Shown here: piece by piece, positions 25,456 through 35,825 of the stretch
Numbering within the stretch: the stretch's first letter is position 1
Layout of the letters: each line of letters starts with the position of its first letter
DNA from: Seongchinamella unica
GTDB taxonomy: Bacteria > Pseudomonadota > Gammaproteobacteria > Pseudomonadales > Halieaceae
DNA length: 64,000 nt
Reading direction: 5' to 3'
NCBI RefSeq assembly: GCF_004354085.1
Contig: NZ_SMSE01000003.1
Coordinates: 1-64,000 of the forward strand
The notes under the pieces: generated by a model
Database searches by the model: none
What the model saw: only the letters and a program-made list of their open reading frames with translations
Told to the model about the DNA's origin: nothing
Program-made: the position numbers and the translations under genes

Positions 25456-26835
25456 ATGACCGCACAGCGCGTACTGATTGTCGACGACGAGCCAGATATC
25501 CGGGAACTGCTGGACATCACCCTCAGCCGAATGGGGCTGGACACCTTCAGCGCAGCAACCCTCGGTGAAGCACGCGAGCTGGTAACCGAGGTTTCTCCCG
25601 ACCTGTGCCTGACCGACATGAAGCTGCCCGATGGCAATGGCATCAGCCTGGTGGAGTTTATCCAGCAGGACCATGCCCACATCCCGGTGGCCATGATCAC
25701 CGCCCATGGCAGTGTGGAAACGGCCATCACCGCACTGAAAGCGGGAGCCTTCGATTTCATCAGCAAGCCCATAGAGCTGGAGACCCTGCGTACGCTGGTC
25801 AGCAGCGCCCTGCAACTGGGAGGGGATACCGCTACCCTGAGCCAAGCCGTTGGCCAGGACCTGATCGGTAACGCCCCTTCTATCCAACTGTTGCGCAAAC
25901 AGATAACCAAGCTCGCCCGCAGCCAGGCGCCGGTACATATTCGCGGTGAGTCAGGCAGCGGCAAGGAAGTAGTGGCGCGACTGATCCACAACAACGGGCC
26001 AAGGTCCAGAGGTAACTTCATCGCCGTGAACTGTGGCGCCATCCCTCCCGACCTGATGGAAAGCGAACTGTTCGGTCACGTGAAGGGCAGCTTCACCGGC
26101 GCCGCCGCCGATAAGCCGGGCTTGTTCCAGGCCGCCGCAGGGGGCACTTTGTTCCTGGACGAAGTGGCCGATCTGCCTCTGGCAATGCAGGTGAAACTAC
26201 TGCGCGCGATTCAGGAAAAAGCGGTGCGCCCGGTTGGAGGGAGTGCCGAAATCCCGACCGATGTGCGCCTGTTGAGCGCCACCCACAAGGACCTTGCAGC
26301 AGAAGTTGACGCCGGGCGGTTCCGCAACGACCTGTACTACCGGATCAATGTGATCGACGTCAAGGTACCCAGCCTGCGGGAACGGTCAGAGGACCTGCCC
26401 CTGCTGGCAGCGGCCATCACTGAGCGGATTGCCCGAGAGCACGGTGAAGGTGGCGTGAAGCTGGACGACACCGCGCTCAGGGCGCTGGCAAACTACACCT
26501 TTCCCGGCAACGTGCGCGAGCTGGAGAATATCCTGGAACGGTCACTGGCCCTGTTGGACGGCGACACCATCACCGCCGACGATCTGCAGTTCTCGCAAAT
26601 GACGCCGCGCAGTCCGCAAACGCGAACCCGCAAGTCAGACAGGGAGGGCACCCAGACCTGGTCAGTGGAAGAAGCCTACGGCGACCTCGAGGGCTATCTG
26701 GAGGAAATTGAAAAGCAGATTTTGAGCAAGGCACTGGAAGAATCGCGCTGGAACAAGACCGCGACAGCCAGGTTGCTCGGCATCAGCTTCAGGAGCCTGC
26801 GCTACCGGCTGAAAAAACTGGGGCTGGACGAGTGA
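25456..26835 (+). CDS. pilR: PilR, sigma54-dependent response regulator
   Basis: PilR is an NtrC-family activator of pilin genes at sigma54 promoters. The 459-residue protein has a receiver domain (phospho-acceptor D54 in CLTDMKLPDG), an AAA+ domain with Walker A GESGSGKE (164-171) and the sigma54-contact loop GSFTGA (211-216), and a C-terminal Fis-type helix-turn-helix (KTATARLLGISFRSLRYRL). Its stop is one base from the stop of the convergent pseudopilin gene. No clear sigma54 site was found upstream of the local pilin operon. Confidence 0.95.
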   Translation: MTAQRVLIVDDEPDIRELLDITLSRMGLDTFSAATLGEARELVTEVSPDLCLTDMKLPDGNGISLVEFIQQDHAHIPVAMITAHGSVETAITALKAGAFDFISKPIELETLRTLVSSALQLGGDTATLSQAVGQDLIGNAPSIQLLRKQITKLARSQAPVHIRGESGSGKEVVARLIHNNGPRSRGNFIAVNCGAIPPDLMESELFGHVKGSFTGAAADKPGLFQAAAGGTLFLDEVADLPLAMQVKLLRAIQEKAVRPVGGSAEIPTDVRLLSATHKDLAAEVDAGRFRNDLYYRINVIDVKVPSLRERSEDLPLLAAAITERIAREHGEGGVKLDDTALRALANYTFPGNVRELENILERSLALLDGDTITADDLQFSQMTPRSPQTRTRKSDREGTQTWSVEEAYGDLEGYLEEIEKQILSKALEESRWNKTATARLLGISFRSLRYRLKKLGLDE

Positions 26836-26836
26836 A

Positions 26837-27418
26837 TCATCCGGCCTGACTGGGCACCGGCGTCGTGGGGCATTCGCCCCAGTCCCTGGCCATTCGAGGC
26901 CGGCCGATAATGTTCATGACGACACTCCACGACGGGATATCCGGCCGTGCACGGGAACAGATCATCAGGGTTCGATTGCGGCCGGAAGTGCCGTCCGGCC
27001 GAAACAATATCAACTCCTTGGCATGACGGTTGGCAGCCCGGTTGGTCAGGGTCAGTCCATCCGGCAGTCCGTCGGCAGTCCTGATAACTTCCTCGCCGCT
27101 GTCGAGACGCCGATCCCGATCCCGATCCTCGAAAATCAACCAGCCTTCGGCGAAAATGCCGGAGCATTCGGGTTTGGTCCCCGGGTTACTGGCAGAGGGA
27201 CACATCACCACCTGGACATTCCGCTTGATTGCCTCACTGCGGGTCAGAATAATGTCCGCCATCAGCTGGCGGACCTGTGCCTGGATGCGGGTAGATTCCT
27301 GCAAATGCTGGAACCCCGGCACACCCAAACCCAGCAGCAGGCCCAGCACCGCCAGCACCACCATCAACTCGACCAGGGTAAAGCCCCTGCGATAGCCCTT
27401 CGCCCAATTTCCGTCCAT
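26837..27418 (-). CDS. fimT: FimT/GspH-like pseudopilin beside pilSR
   Basis: The 193-residue protein has a prepilin signal, YRRGFTLVELMVVLAVLG, with Glu at +5, and a GspH-like domain. It lies 11 kb from the pilE-Y1 operon and convergent with pilR, separated from its stop by a single base. FimT in Pseudomonas and FimT-like DNA-binding pilins in naturally competent species are the closest role models, but the assignment of the symbol is tentative. Confidence 0.8.
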   Translation of the reverse strand: MDGNWAKGYRRGFTLVELMVVLAVLGLLLGLGVPGFQHLQESTRIQAQVRQLMADIILTRSEAIKRNVQVVMCPSASNPGTKPECSGIFAEGWLIFEDRDRDRRLDSGEEVIRTADGLPDGLTLTNRAANRHAKELILFRPDGTSGRNRTLMICSRARPDIPSWSVVMNIIGRPRMARDWGECPTTPVPSQAG

Positions 27419-27526
27419 GGAAACGCCCTCCGGATTTGAGGGTAAGCTCCGCAGGGAAATTCGCCAGCCAATGGCGCTGAAAGATGAGTTTTAGCCGACT
27501 TTGAAGACGAACGCGGGAATGGAGAC

Positions 27527-28477
27527 CTAGAGGTTTTTCACCGGCACCCGCAATTCCCGGGGCAGGGAAAAGGTCACGTTCTCGGGACGACCGGCCGTCT
27601 CCACCGGGGCCTCGGCTCCCAGCTGGCGCAAGCCTTCGATGACCTCCTGCACCAGTACCTCGGGTGCAGAGGCACCGGCGGTGACACCGATGCGTTGCTT
27701 GCCCTCGACCCAGGCCGGATCGATGTCCGCGGCGCCATCCAGCAGGTGCGCCTCGGCGCCCATGCGTTCGGCCAGCTCGCGCAGGCGATTGGAATTGGAT
27801 GAATTCGGTGATCCCACTACCAGCATCAGGTCGCACTTCGAGGCGAGCTGCTTTACCGCGTCCTGGCGGTTCTGGGTGGCGTAACAGATATCATCCTTGC
27901 GCGGTCCCTCGATCTGCGGAAAGCGGGCCCGCAGGGCGTCGATCACCAGCGCGGTGTCATCCATTGAGAGTGTGGTCTGGGTCACGTAGGACAGCTTGTC
28001 CGGATGCGCCACCTCGAGACTGGCAGCCTGGGACTCGTCTTCCACCAGGTAGATCTCACCGCCGGCAGAGTGATCGTACTGCCCCATGGTGCCTTCCACT
28101 TCCGGGTGCCCGGCATGGCCGATCAAAACACACTCCCTGCCCTCGGCGCTGAATTTGGCAACCTCCATGTGAACCTTGGTTACCAGCGGGCAGGTGGCAT
28201 CGAAGACCTTGAGCTTGCGCCGGTCCGCCTCCTGGCGCACCGCCTGAGATACACCGTGGGCACTGAATATCACAATGCAGTCGTCGGGCACCTCTTCCAG
28301 CTCGTCGACAAAGATAGCGCCGCGCGCACGCAGGTCCTCCACCACAAACTTGTTGTGCACCACCTCGTGACGCACGTAAATGGGAGAGCCGAATACTTCC
28401 AGGGCGCGATTGACGATATCAATCGCCCGGTCGACCCCGGCACAGAAGCCCCTGGGATTGGCAAGCTGGATGTCCAT
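27527..28477 (-). CDS. ispH: IspH, 4-hydroxy-3-methylbut-2-enyl diphosphate reductase
   Basis: IspH is the final iron-sulfur enzyme of the MEP isoprenoid pathway, yielding IPP and DMAPP. From [19 protein letters not shown] the product is 316 residues, matching E. coli IspH. The three conserved cluster cysteines appear in [17 protein letters not shown] and [10 protein letters not shown]. An upstream in-frame extension of 30 codons lies entirely in a repeat element and is not coding. The only ribosome-like sequence (AGGG, about five bases before the ATG) falls inside that element's outer arm. Confidence 0.95.
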   Translation of the reverse strand: MDIQLANPRGFCAGVDRAIDIVNRALEVFGSPIYVRHEVVHNKFVVEDLRARGAIFVDELEEVPDDCIVIFSAHGVSQAVRQEADRRKLKVFDATCPLVTKVHMEVAKFSAEGRECVLIGHAGHPEVEGTMGQYDHSAGGEIYLVEDESQAASLEVAHPDKLSYVTQTTLSMDDTALVIDALRARFPQIEGPRKDDICYATQNRQDAVKQLASKCDLMLVVGSPNSSNSNRLRELAERMGAEAHLLDGAADIDPAWVEGKQRIGVTAGASAPEVLVQEVIEGLRQLGAEAPVETAGRPENVTFSLPRELRVPVKNL

Positions 28478-28480
28478 CAG

Positions 28481-28794
28481 GGCCTGTTCACACCAACTGA
28501 GCTGCCCCTGCTGCGACTGGTTTTGTGGCCTGCAAGGCAGAATTTGTGCTGTGTGGTAACTCCACATAAGCTATTTCTAACGCCGCAGGCCGCAAAACCA
28601 GTGACAGCCCTTTGGGTTGCGGCAGAAAAAGCGCCACTCTTCGTTACTCGCGCCCAAAGCACTCGCTTCGCTCGCGGGGCGGACCCTTGTTCATTTGGAA
28701 TAACCAAACTTCTCTCCTCCCGTCGGTTTGCCGCACCACTCGATTGGCGCTTTTCCTGCCACAACAGGGCCAACTCAGTTGGTGTGCACAGGCC
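28481..28794 (-). repeat. Nested inverted-repeat element between fkpB and ispH
   Basis: Outer arms of about 33 nt (28481-28513 and 28762-28794) share GGCC, ACACCAACTGAG and CCCTG blocks as imperfect inverted repeats. Inside are two further inverted pairs: 28516-28533 with 28585-28602 (17 of 18 positions) and 28616-28636 with 28745-28765. The right outer arm ends exactly where the fkpB stop codon begins, and the left arm starts three bases before the ispH ATG. The whole intercistronic gap is therefore the element. A 98-codon open frame runs through it but looks non-coding. Confidence 0.8.
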
Positions 28795-29250
28795 CTAGTG
28801 CAGCTCCGCCGGTTCCACCCGGTGAATCATCACATCAAACAGAATCGTCCGACCGGCCAGCGGGTGATTGAAATCGACGGTCACCTCTTGGTCGTCAAAA
28901 GAGATGATCATCCCCGGCAGTTCGCCGCCGCCGGCGTCGGCAAACGAAAAGACCAGACCGATCTCCAGATCGATATCATCGTCGAACTGGTCGCGTGGCA
29001 GCTGCTGTACATTGTTTTCATTGGGCTGGCCGAAGGCGTCCTCCGGCGGTACCTTGAACATGTGCCGCTCGCCGGCGCTCATGCCAAAGATACAGCGTTC
29101 AAACCCGGGCAGCAAAGAACCGTCGCCAATGGCAAAATCCACCGGGTCACCGCCGAAGTTGCTGTCAACCTCGGAACCATCCTCAAGGCTGACAGAAAAA
29201 TTGAGGTAGACACGGGTGCCTTCACTCACGGGAACGTCGATACTGCTCAT
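28795..29250 (-). CDS. fkpB: FKBP-type peptidyl-prolyl isomerase FkpB (SlpA)
   Basis: The 151-residue protein is an SlyD-like FKBP with an inserted chaperone flap. It includes the motifs VDFAIGDGSLLPGFE and DFNHPLAGRTILFDV, typical of the SlpA/FkpB group encoded between lspA and ispH. It acts in the cytoplasm as a prolyl isomerase and chaperone. Its ATG follows the lspA stop directly (TGAATG). Downstream, the repeat element begins at its stop codon. Confidence 0.93.
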   Translation of the reverse strand: MSSIDVPVSEGTRVYLNFSVSLEDGSEVDSNFGGDPVDFAIGDGSLLPGFERCIFGMSAGERHMFKVPPEDAFGQPNENNVQQLPRDQFDDDIDLEIGLVFSFADAGGGELPGMIISFDDQEVTVDFNHPLAGRTILFDVMIHRVEPAELH

Positions 29251-29802
29251 TCAATCGGCCTGCTCGGGTTTCGGGTCATTAGCGTCCGGGTGGCTATGAC
29301 GGGAAGATAAAAAACTGTCCAACAACATACACCCTGCCCCCACGGTAATCGCAGAGTCGGCGATATTAAAGGCGGGAAAGTACCACCCCCGGTAGTGTAC
29401 CGAAATAAAATCCACTACATAACCGAGAACAACCCGATCCCACAAATTGCCAATGGCGCCGCCGAGAATCAGGGCAAGACTCAGGCCCAGGAGCCATTGG
29501 CCACGCTCGGCCACTGCCAGCCACACAACCAGCCCGACGCTGATCACTACGGCGATAGCCGTGAAAAACCAACGCTGCCAGCCGCCGGCATCGCTGAGAA
29601 AACTGAACGCCGCGCCGGTATTGTGCTGCAGGGTCAGGTTGAACCAGGAGAACACCTCCAGCGGCCTTGCGTATGCCAGCTCGCTACTGGCCAGACCCTT
29701 GGTGTACTGGTCCAGCAACACCACCAGGCCGGCCAGCAGGAACCACGGCCAGGCACCAACACCGTTACGCAAAACGGCGTCGCTCACCTGCACCGTCCAC
29801 AT
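29251..29802 (-). CDS. lspA: Lipoprotein signal peptidase LspA
   Basis: LspA (signal peptidase II) cleaves prolipoprotein signal peptides in the inner membrane after lipidation. Four hydrophobic segments are present. The catalytic aspartates lie in [15 protein letters not shown] and AFNIADSAI. The start is uncertain: the ATG at 29802 gives 183 residues and the GTG at 29787 gives 178. Both overlap the end of ileS, which stops at 29765. The frame is open much further upstream, but that part is antisense-free read-through of ileS sequence. Confidence 0.92.
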   Translation of the reverse strand: MWTVQVSDAVLRNGVGAWPWFLLAGLVVLLDQYTKGLASSELAYARPLEVFSWFNLTLQHNTGAAFSFLSDAGGWQRWFFTAIAVVISVGLVVWLAVAERGQWLLGLSLALILGGAIGNLWDRVVLGYVVDFISVHYRGWYFPAFNIADSAITVGAGCMLLDSFLSSRHSHPDANDPKPEQAD

Positions 29803-32569
29803 TTTCCACACAACGGCCGCACAGCGTGGGATGTGCCTCGAACTGGCCCACATCCTCCCGGCGGTGCCAGCAGCGCTCGCACTTCGCTGCGCTGGCAGCG
29901 GCAACCTGGACCTTGAGACCATCGATGTCGGTGACCGCGGCAGCATCCCCCGCGTCCGCCAGCGGGGCAATGGTGGCGCCGGAAGTGATCAGCACGAAGC
30001 GCAATTCATCGCCCAACGCCGCCAGCATCTCGGCCAACTCACCGGAGGCGTACAGGGTCACCGTGGCGTCGAGGGAACCGCGCAGGCCACTCTCGCTGCG
30101 CTGCACTTCCATTTCCTTGTTGACCGCCGCGCGGACCCCCATCAGCTGCTGCCAGTAGCCACGCCCCATCGGGTCATCGTCGGCAATAAACTGCAGGCCG
30201 GTGTACCACTGTTCGAGAAATACGGATTCACCTCGCTCACCGGGCAGGTTCTCCCAGATTTCCTCGGCAGTGTAGCTGAGGATGGGCGCAATCCAGCGCA
30301 CCAGCGCCTCGCCGATGTGATACATGGCGGTCTGGGCGCTGCGGCGAGCGACCGAGTCCGCCTTGGTGGTGTACTGGCGGTCCTTGATCACGTCCAGGTA
30401 GAAACCGCCCAGATCGCCGGCACAAAAGTTGTGGAGTTTCTGGTAGATCAGGTGGAACTGGTAGCTGGCGTAATCCGCAGCCAGTTCCGCCTGCAGGCTG
30501 GCGGCGCGATCCACCACCCAGCGGTCCAGTGACAGCATGTCCTCAAATGCCAGGGCATCCTGCGCCGGGTCGAAGCCGTTCAGGTTCGAAAGCAGGAAAC
30601 GGGCGGTATTGCGAATACGGCGGTAGGAATCACCGGTGCGCTTGAATATCTCGTCGGAGACGGCTATCTCGCCGCGAAAATCAGCCGCCGCCACCCACAG
30701 GCGCAGGATGTCGGCGCCAAGGTCATTCATCGCTTTTTTCGCCGGGATGATGTTACCCAGTGACTTGGACATCTTGCGCCCTTCCCCGTCGACGGTGAAG
30801 CCGTGAGTCAGCACGGTTTTGTAGGGCGCTTCGTCGTAGGCGCCGATACCCGTCAACAGCGAGGACTGGAACCAGCCCCGGTGCTGGTCCGAACCTTCAA
30901 GGTACAGATCCGCCGGCGACTGCAGGCCCGTCCGCTGGCGCAACACACAGGCGTGGGTGACGCCGGAGTCAAACCACACATCCAGGGTATCGGTAATTTT
31001 CTCGTACTGGTCCGCCTCCTCGCCCAGCAGCTCTGCGGGGTCCAGATCGAACCAGGCATCGATACCGGCCTCCTCGATACGCAGCGCCACCGCCTCGATC
31101 AGCTCCCTCGTGCGCGGGTGCAGCGCCCCGCTTTCGCGGTGAACGAACAGGGTGATGGGTGAACCCCAGGTTCGCTGTCGTGAGATACACCAGTCGGGGC
31201 GGTTGTCGAGCATGGCATCAATCCTGGCCTTACCCCAGTCCGGTAACCACTGCACCTGCTCCACCGCCGCCTTGGCCGCGGGCAGCAGGCCGTTCTGCTG
31301 CATGCTGACAAACCACTGGGGCGTGGCGCGGAAAATAATGGGGGTCTTGTGACGCCAGCAGTGCGGGTAGGAATGCTCGTACTGCTCATCATGGAGCAAT
31401 ACGCCCTTTTCCCGCAGCAGGTCGATAATGGCCGGATTGGCCTTCATGACGTGCTGGCCGGCAAAAAACTCGGTGTCCGGCAGGTACACACCGTTACCGC
31501 CCACCGGGTTATAGACCTCAAGGGCATACTTTTCGCCCATCACAAAGTCATCCTGGCCGTGGGCCGGGGCGGTGTGAACCGCGCCGGTGCCAGCCTCGGT
31601 CGTGACATGCTCACCCAGGACTACCGGCACCTGGCGATCGAGGAAAGGGTGCTGGAGTAACAGGCCTTCCAGCGCCGCACCCCGGCAGCGGCCAAGTATG
31701 GTCAATTGCGGCAAGCCATAGCGAGTGGCACAGGTCCCGGCCAGTTCCTCGGCAACCAGGAGCGCTCGCCCGTCAGCTTCGATCAGCACATACTCCAGCT
31801 GCGAATGCAGGCTGACAGCCATGCTTGCCGGCAGGGTCCAGGGAGTCGTCGTCCAGATGGGAATGGCTATTTCACCGCTGTAGTCACTGTCGCAGGCGGC
31901 CCTGATCACAGCGGGGTCGACGGCGGTGTAGGCCACGTCGATGGCGGGCGAGTGCTTGTCCTTGTACTCCACTTCCGCTTCCGCCAGCGCGGACCCGCAG
32001 TCGGTGCACCAGTGTACCGGCTTGAATCCCTTGTGCAGATGGCCATTGTCGACGATTCGCCCCAGGGTCCGCACGATATTTGCCTCGAAGCGGAAGTTCA
32101 TGGTCAGGTAGGGGTCAAACCAGTCCCCGAGCACGCCCATGCGCATGAAATCCTCGCGCTGGCCGTCCACCTGGCGAGCGGCGTATTCGCGACACTTCTG
32201 GCGGAACTCGGCAGCGCTGACCTTCACCCCCGGCTTGCCGACTTTTTTCTCGACATTCAGTTCGATGGGCAGGCCGTGACAATCCCAGCCCGGTACATAG
32301 GGCGCGTCAAAGCCATCCAGCGTGCGTGCCTTGACGATAATGTCCTTGAGGATCTTGTTGACCGCGTGTCCCACGTGCAGGTCGCCATTGGCGTAGGGAG
32401 GACCATCGTGGAGAATGAATTTGGGCTTGCCGGCGCCGGCGGCGCGAATCTTGCCGTACAGGTCCATGTCCTGCCACTGCTTTAACCGTTGCGGCTCTCG
32501 CTGGGAAAGGTTGGCCTTCATCGGGAAGGCCGTCTGGGGCAGGTTTAAAGTGTCTTTGTAGTCGCTCAT
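29765..32569 (-). CDS. ileS: Isoleucyl-tRNA synthetase
   Basis: The 934-residue class I enzyme charges tRNA-Ile in the cytoplasm. The HIGH-type motif is in [16 protein letters not shown] and the KMSKS motif in [14 protein letters not shown]-terminal zinc ribbon, [12 protein letters not shown] and CGRCVENV, completes it. Its length is that of the bacterial type I enzyme. It lies between ribF and lspA, the standard gammaproteobacterial order. Confidence 0.97.
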   Translation of the reverse strand: MSDYKDTLNLPQTAFPMKANLSQREPQRLKQWQDMDLYGKIRAAGAGKPKFILHDGPPYANGDLHVGHAVNKILKDIIVKARTLDGFDAPYVPGWDCHGLPIELNVEKKVGKPGVKVSAAEFRQKCREYAARQVDGQREDFMRMGVLGDWFDPYLTMNFRFEANIVRTLGRIVDNGHLHKGFKPVHWCTDCGSALAEAEVEYKDKHSPAIDVAYTAVDPAVIRAACDSDYSGEIAIPIWTTTPWTLPASMAVSLHSQLEYVLIEADGRALLVAEELAGTCATRYGLPQLTILGRCRGAALEGLLLQHPFLDRQVPVVLGEHVTTEAGTGAVHTAPAHGQDDFVMGEKYALEVYNPVGGNGVYLPDTEFFAGQHVMKANPAIIDLLREKGVLLHDEQYEHSYPHCWRHKTPIIFRATPQWFVSMQQNGLLPAAKAAVEQVQWLPDWGKARIDAMLDNRPDWCISRQRTWGSPITLFVHRESGALHPRTRELIEAVALRIEEAGIDAWFDLDPAELLGEEADQYEKITDTLDVWFDSGVTHACVLRQRTGLQSPADLYLEGSDQHRGWFQSSLLTGIGAYDEAPYKTVLTHGFTVDGEGRKMSKSLGNIIPAKKAMNDLGADILRLWVAAADFRGEIAVSDEIFKRTGDSYRRIRNTARFLLSNLNGFDPAQDALAFEDMLSLDRWVVDRAASLQAELAADYASYQFHLIYQKLHNFCAGDLGGFYLDVIKDRQYTTKADSVARRSAQTAMYHIGEALVRWIAPILSYTAEEIWENLPGERGESVFLEQWYTGLQFIADDDPMGRGYWQQLMGVRAAVNKEMEVQRSESGLRGSLDATVTLYASGELAEMLAALGDELRFVLITSGATIAPLADAGDAAAVTDIDGLKVQVAAASAAKCERCWHRREDVGQFEAHPTLCGRCVENVDGAGERRRFA

Positions 32570-32577
32570 ATCGCTCG

Positions 32578-33516
32578 TTATGCCCGTCGCTGTGCAAACC
32601 AGGCTCGTGTATTTTCAATGTCACGTGCAATGTTCGACTTCAGTTCATCGACCGAGTCGAACTTCCTTTCGTCCCGCAATTTGTGCCGGAAGCAAACTTC
32701 GATGTGCTGGCCGTAAAGCCCTATATCGCGATCCAGCAGATGGACTTCAAGATTGGCCTTGATACTGTCATCCACGGTGGGCCGGACACCGACATTTGCC
32801 ACCCCCAGCGCCCTGTGCAGGCCACCGCCGCTGACTTCTACCGCGTAAACACCCGCCAGTGGCGCGCGCAAGCGACGCAACTGGAGATTGGCGGTGGGCG
32901 TCCCAATGGTCTGGCCAAGCTGTCTGCCGTAGATCACCTTGCCGGAAATGCTGTAGGGCCGGCCCAGCATTTGCTGTGCCCGGTCGAAATCGGCAGCCTC
33001 CAGCGCTTCCCGGATACGGGTACTGCTCACCCGTTCACCCTGCCACTCCTTGGTGGGCGTGGGTCCGGCTTCATACCCATACAACTGACCGCGCTGCTGG
33101 ATAAAGCGGACATCGCCCTGGCGATCGTTGCCAAACCGGAAATCATCCCCCAGCACGATGTAGCGCACGCCCAGTCCGGCTACGAACACATCCTCGACGA
33201 AGCGCTCTGCGGACATTTCCTGCAGCGTCTCGTTGAACCGGATACGCAGCAGCCGATCAACCCCCAGCTGTTCCATGGCCCGAAATTTTTCCCGAAAGCT
33301 CATGATCCTGGCCGGCGCCTTGACGGGAGAAAAATACTCCCTGGGCAGCGGCTCGAAAACGATAACCGTGCTGGGGAGATTCAACTCGGCCGCCTTGGCT
33401 CTCAGGTGGCGGATCACCGCCTGGTGCCCCAGATGCACGCCGTCAAAGGCCCCGATAGTGGCTACGCAGCCGCGGTGTCTGGGCCGCAAATTATGCAGGC
33501 CACGTATCAACTCCAT
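32578..33516 (-). CDS. ribF: Bifunctional riboflavin kinase / FAD synthetase
   Basis: RibF phosphorylates riboflavin to FMN and adenylates FMN to FAD. The 312-residue protein begins with the FAD synthetase domain containing [17 protein letters not shown] and ends with the flavokinase domain, including GTPTANLQL. It lies eight bases before ileS and belongs to the murJ-ribF-ileS-lspA-fkpB cluster. Confidence 0.95.
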   Translation of the reverse strand: MELIRGLHNLRPRHRGCVATIGAFDGVHLGHQAVIRHLRAKAAELNLPSTVIVFEPLPREYFSPVKAPARIMSFREKFRAMEQLGVDRLLRIRFNETLQEMSAERFVEDVFVAGLGVRYIVLGDDFRFGNDRQGDVRFIQQRGQLYGYEAGPTPTKEWQGERVSSTRIREALEAADFDRAQQMLGRPYSISGKVIYGRQLGQTIGTPTANLQLRRLRAPLAGVYAVEVSGGGLHRALGVANVGVRPTVDDSIKANLEVHLLDRDIGLYGQHIEVCFRHKLRDERKFDSVDELKSNIARDIENTRAWFAQRRA

Positions 33517-33607
33517 GGGATGAATGGGTGCCCGATCGAATCAAACGACGGATTATAGCGAATGCGCGCAGTGGCCGAAACGTGCAATTTGCAAGGTTTG
33601 CCCGCGA

Positions 33608-35191
33608 TCACACCGCGCCGGGCGCACGCAAGTGCCGCATCCGGGTGCCAGCAAGCCACTGGGTCAGCAGGTAGGCGACGATGCCCGCCCCACAAACCTG
33701 CAGAATTTCCAGGCCGCGCCGCTGCCAGCCCCACTCCAGCCAGACAGCGACATCGCGATCCAGCAGCAGGACGATCAGCGCCATCGCAACCGTGCTGGCC
33801 AGCAGCCGGGCCCCGTAAGCGCCCCAGCCAGCTTGCCAGCTGAAGACGCCCTGTCGCAGCAGGCCCCGCAACAACAGGCCCGCATTCAGCCAGGCAGAGA
33901 GACTGGTCGCCAGTGCCAGGCCCAGGTGGCCAATATTGAAGTACCACAGCAGCGGCAGTACCAGCACCAGGTTCATCAACATATTGGCCGCCATGGCGAT
34001 AATGCCAATTTTTACCGGCGTCGCCGTATCCTGCCGGGCGTAATAACCGGGGGCCAGGATTTTTATCAGCATGAATGCCACCAGCCCCAGGCTGTAGGCG
34101 CGCAGGCTCAGCGCCGCCATTTCCACATCCACGGCAGTCAACTCGCCATACTGGAACAGGGTAATGAGAATGGGCTCTGCCAGCAGGATAAGCGCGATAG
34201 CCGCCGGCACCCCGATCAACAGTACCGAACGCATGGCCCAATCGAGGGTTGAGGCAAATTGCTCCTCGCGGGCGGCGGCGCGATGGGCCGACAGGTTGGG
34301 CAGGATAACGGTGGCGATCGCAATACCGAACACCCCCAGGGGCAATTCCGCCAGGCGGTCGGAATAATACAGCCAGGATACGCTGCCGGTGGGCAGAAAT
34401 GAGGCCAGCACCGTGTCCAGCAACAGGTTGATCTGGCTCACCGACACCCCGAACAGGGCCGGCACCATCAACTTGAGTATCCGCCGAACCCCCTCATGGC
34501 GGATATCAAACACCGGCCTCGGCACCAGATCTAGGCGATAAAGCGACGGCAACTGGAACAACAGCTGGATCACACCGGCGAAGAACACGCCCCAGGCCAG
34601 GGCGAAAACCGGCTCTTCGAACCACGGCGAGGCGACGGTGGCGGCAAAGATGAGCGACAGATTGAGAAATACAGGGGTAAACGCGGGGACGGCAAAGCGG
34701 CCGTAACTATTGAGGATGGCGCCGCAAAAACCGGTCATCGATATCAGCAGCAGATAGGGGAAGGTGATGCGGATCATTTCGGCGGTGAGCTGAAACTTCT
34801 CCGGCTGGCTGACAAACCCGGGCGCGAACAGGGCAGCCACCAGCGGTGAGGCCGCCACCGTGACCAGGGTGAGCACCAGCAGGGTACCCCCCAGCACCCC
34901 CGCCACCCGGGCCACCAAAGCCCTGACCGCCTCCTGGGCCCCCGCCTCCTTGTAATCCGCCAACACGGGCACGAAGGCCTGGGAAAAGGCGCCCTCGGCG
35001 AACAGCCGGCGCAGGAAATTGGGAATCTTGAACGCCACGAAGAAGGCGTCGGCGTTGGCGCTGGCACCGACAAAGGCGGCTATCACCACATCCCGCAGCA
35101 GCCCCAGCACTCGGGAAATCATGGTCATGCTGCCGACCAGTGCACTGGAACGCAACAGGCCGGCTCTGGGAGTCTCCGCGGTATCGGTCAC
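33608..35191 (-). CDS. murJ: MurJ lipid II flippase
   Basis: MurJ (MviN) moves the peptidoglycan precursor lipid II across the inner membrane. From the GTG at 35191 it is 527 residues with about 14 hydrophobic segments, starting SMTMISRVLGLLRDVVIAAF, the family's opening motif. The upstream open frame was rejected because it runs into nudF coding sequence. The ribosome site is weak, suggesting coupling to nudF, which stops 16 bases earlier. Confidence 0.93.
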   Translation of the reverse strand: MTDTAETPRAGLLRSSALVGSMTMISRVLGLLRDVVIAAFVGASANADAFFVAFKIPNFLRRLFAEGAFSQAFVPVLADYKEAGAQEAVRALVARVAGVLGGTLLVLTLVTVAASPLVAALFAPGFVSQPEKFQLTAEMIRITFPYLLLISMTGFCGAILNSYGRFAVPAFTPVFLNLSLIFAATVASPWFEEPVFALAWGVFFAGVIQLLFQLPSLYRLDLVPRPVFDIRHEGVRRILKLMVPALFGVSVSQINLLLDTVLASFLPTGSVSWLYYSDRLAELPLGVFGIAIATVILPNLSAHRAAAREEQFASTLDWAMRSVLLIGVPAAIALILLAEPILITLFQYGELTAVDVEMAALSLRAYSLGLVAFMLIKILAPGYYARQDTATPVKIGIIAMAANMLMNLVLVLPLLWYFNIGHLGLALATSLSAWLNAGLLLRGLLRQGVFSWQAGWGAYGARLLASTVAMALIVLLLDRDVAVWLEWGWQRRGLEILQVCGAGIVAYLLTQWLAGTRMRHLRAPGAV

Positions 35192-35207
35192 GTGGTCAGC
35201 CCGGGCT

Positions 35208-35825
35208 TCAGCCCCAGCGCTCCCGCAGGGTGTGGATATTGTTCTGCAGCCAGAGCAGGGCAATCAGGGTGTGGCCGTTGGGAATGCGGTTCTGCGCCAG
35301 CATCTCAAACGCCTCCGCAACCGGCACGGCGTGCACCAGAATATTTTCCCCCTCCTCGGCCACGCCGTGTACGCCCGGGACAACGGGACCATCGAGGCGG
35401 CCGCAGTAGAGCTGGACCTGTTCGCTGCAGGCACCGGCACTGGGCAGTACAGTGGCGATGGGCTGCAATTCGCCCAGCGTACAGCCGGCCTCCTCCATGG
35501 CTTCGCGGTGGGCAACATCGGCGTCGCTTTCACCCGGTTCGACAATGCCGGCTATCAGTTCCAGCATCCACGGGTTGTTATCGCCACGCATGGCGCCGGG
35601 GCGGAATTGCTCGATCAGTACCAGCGAATCGGAGTCGACGTGATAGGGCAAAACACCGACTGCATCACCCCGTTCAAACACCTCGCGCACCTGGGGCTCC
35701 ATCCAGCCACCTTCAAAGGCCCGGTATTGCAGGGTGAGTTTGCGGATGCTGAAGTAACCGTCATAGGCGGTTTCCTCCTCCAGCACCCTGACATCATCGG
35801 CACCGAACCTGAGCTCAAGCGTCAT
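35208..35825 (-). CDS. nudF: NUDIX hydrolase, ADP-ribose pyrophosphatase type
   Basis: The 205-residue protein has a complete Nudix box, GX5EX7REUXEEXGU, at residues 93-115 (GIVEPGES ... REAMEEAGC). Length and flanking sequence match the NudF ADP-ribose pyrophosphatase group, which cleaves ADP-ribose to AMP and ribose 5-phosphate. Substrate preference is inferred. Its ATG overlaps the pyrB stop (ATGA), so translation is coupled. Confidence 0.87.
   Translation of the reverse strand: MTLELRFGADDVRVLEEETAYDGYFSIRKLTLQYRAFEGGWMEPQVREVFERGDAVGVLPYHVDSDSLVLIEQFRPGAMRGDNNPWMLELIAGIVEPGESDADVAHREAMEEAGCTLGELQPIATVLPSAGACSEQVQLYCGRLDGPVVPGVHGVAEEGENILVHAVPVAEAFEMLAQNRIPNGHTLIALLWLQNNIHTLRERWG

Noticed and set aside
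28570-28590. Possible integron attC-like core (GTTAGAA reading on the minus strand)
   Set aside because: Only one half-site is present, the paired core and cassette structure are missing, and no integrase is nearby.
28477-28773. 98-codon open frame within the fkpB-ispH repeat element
   Set aside because: It follows the inverted-repeat structure, has no ribosome site and no recognisable domain. Similar peptides are known as spurious products of repeats.
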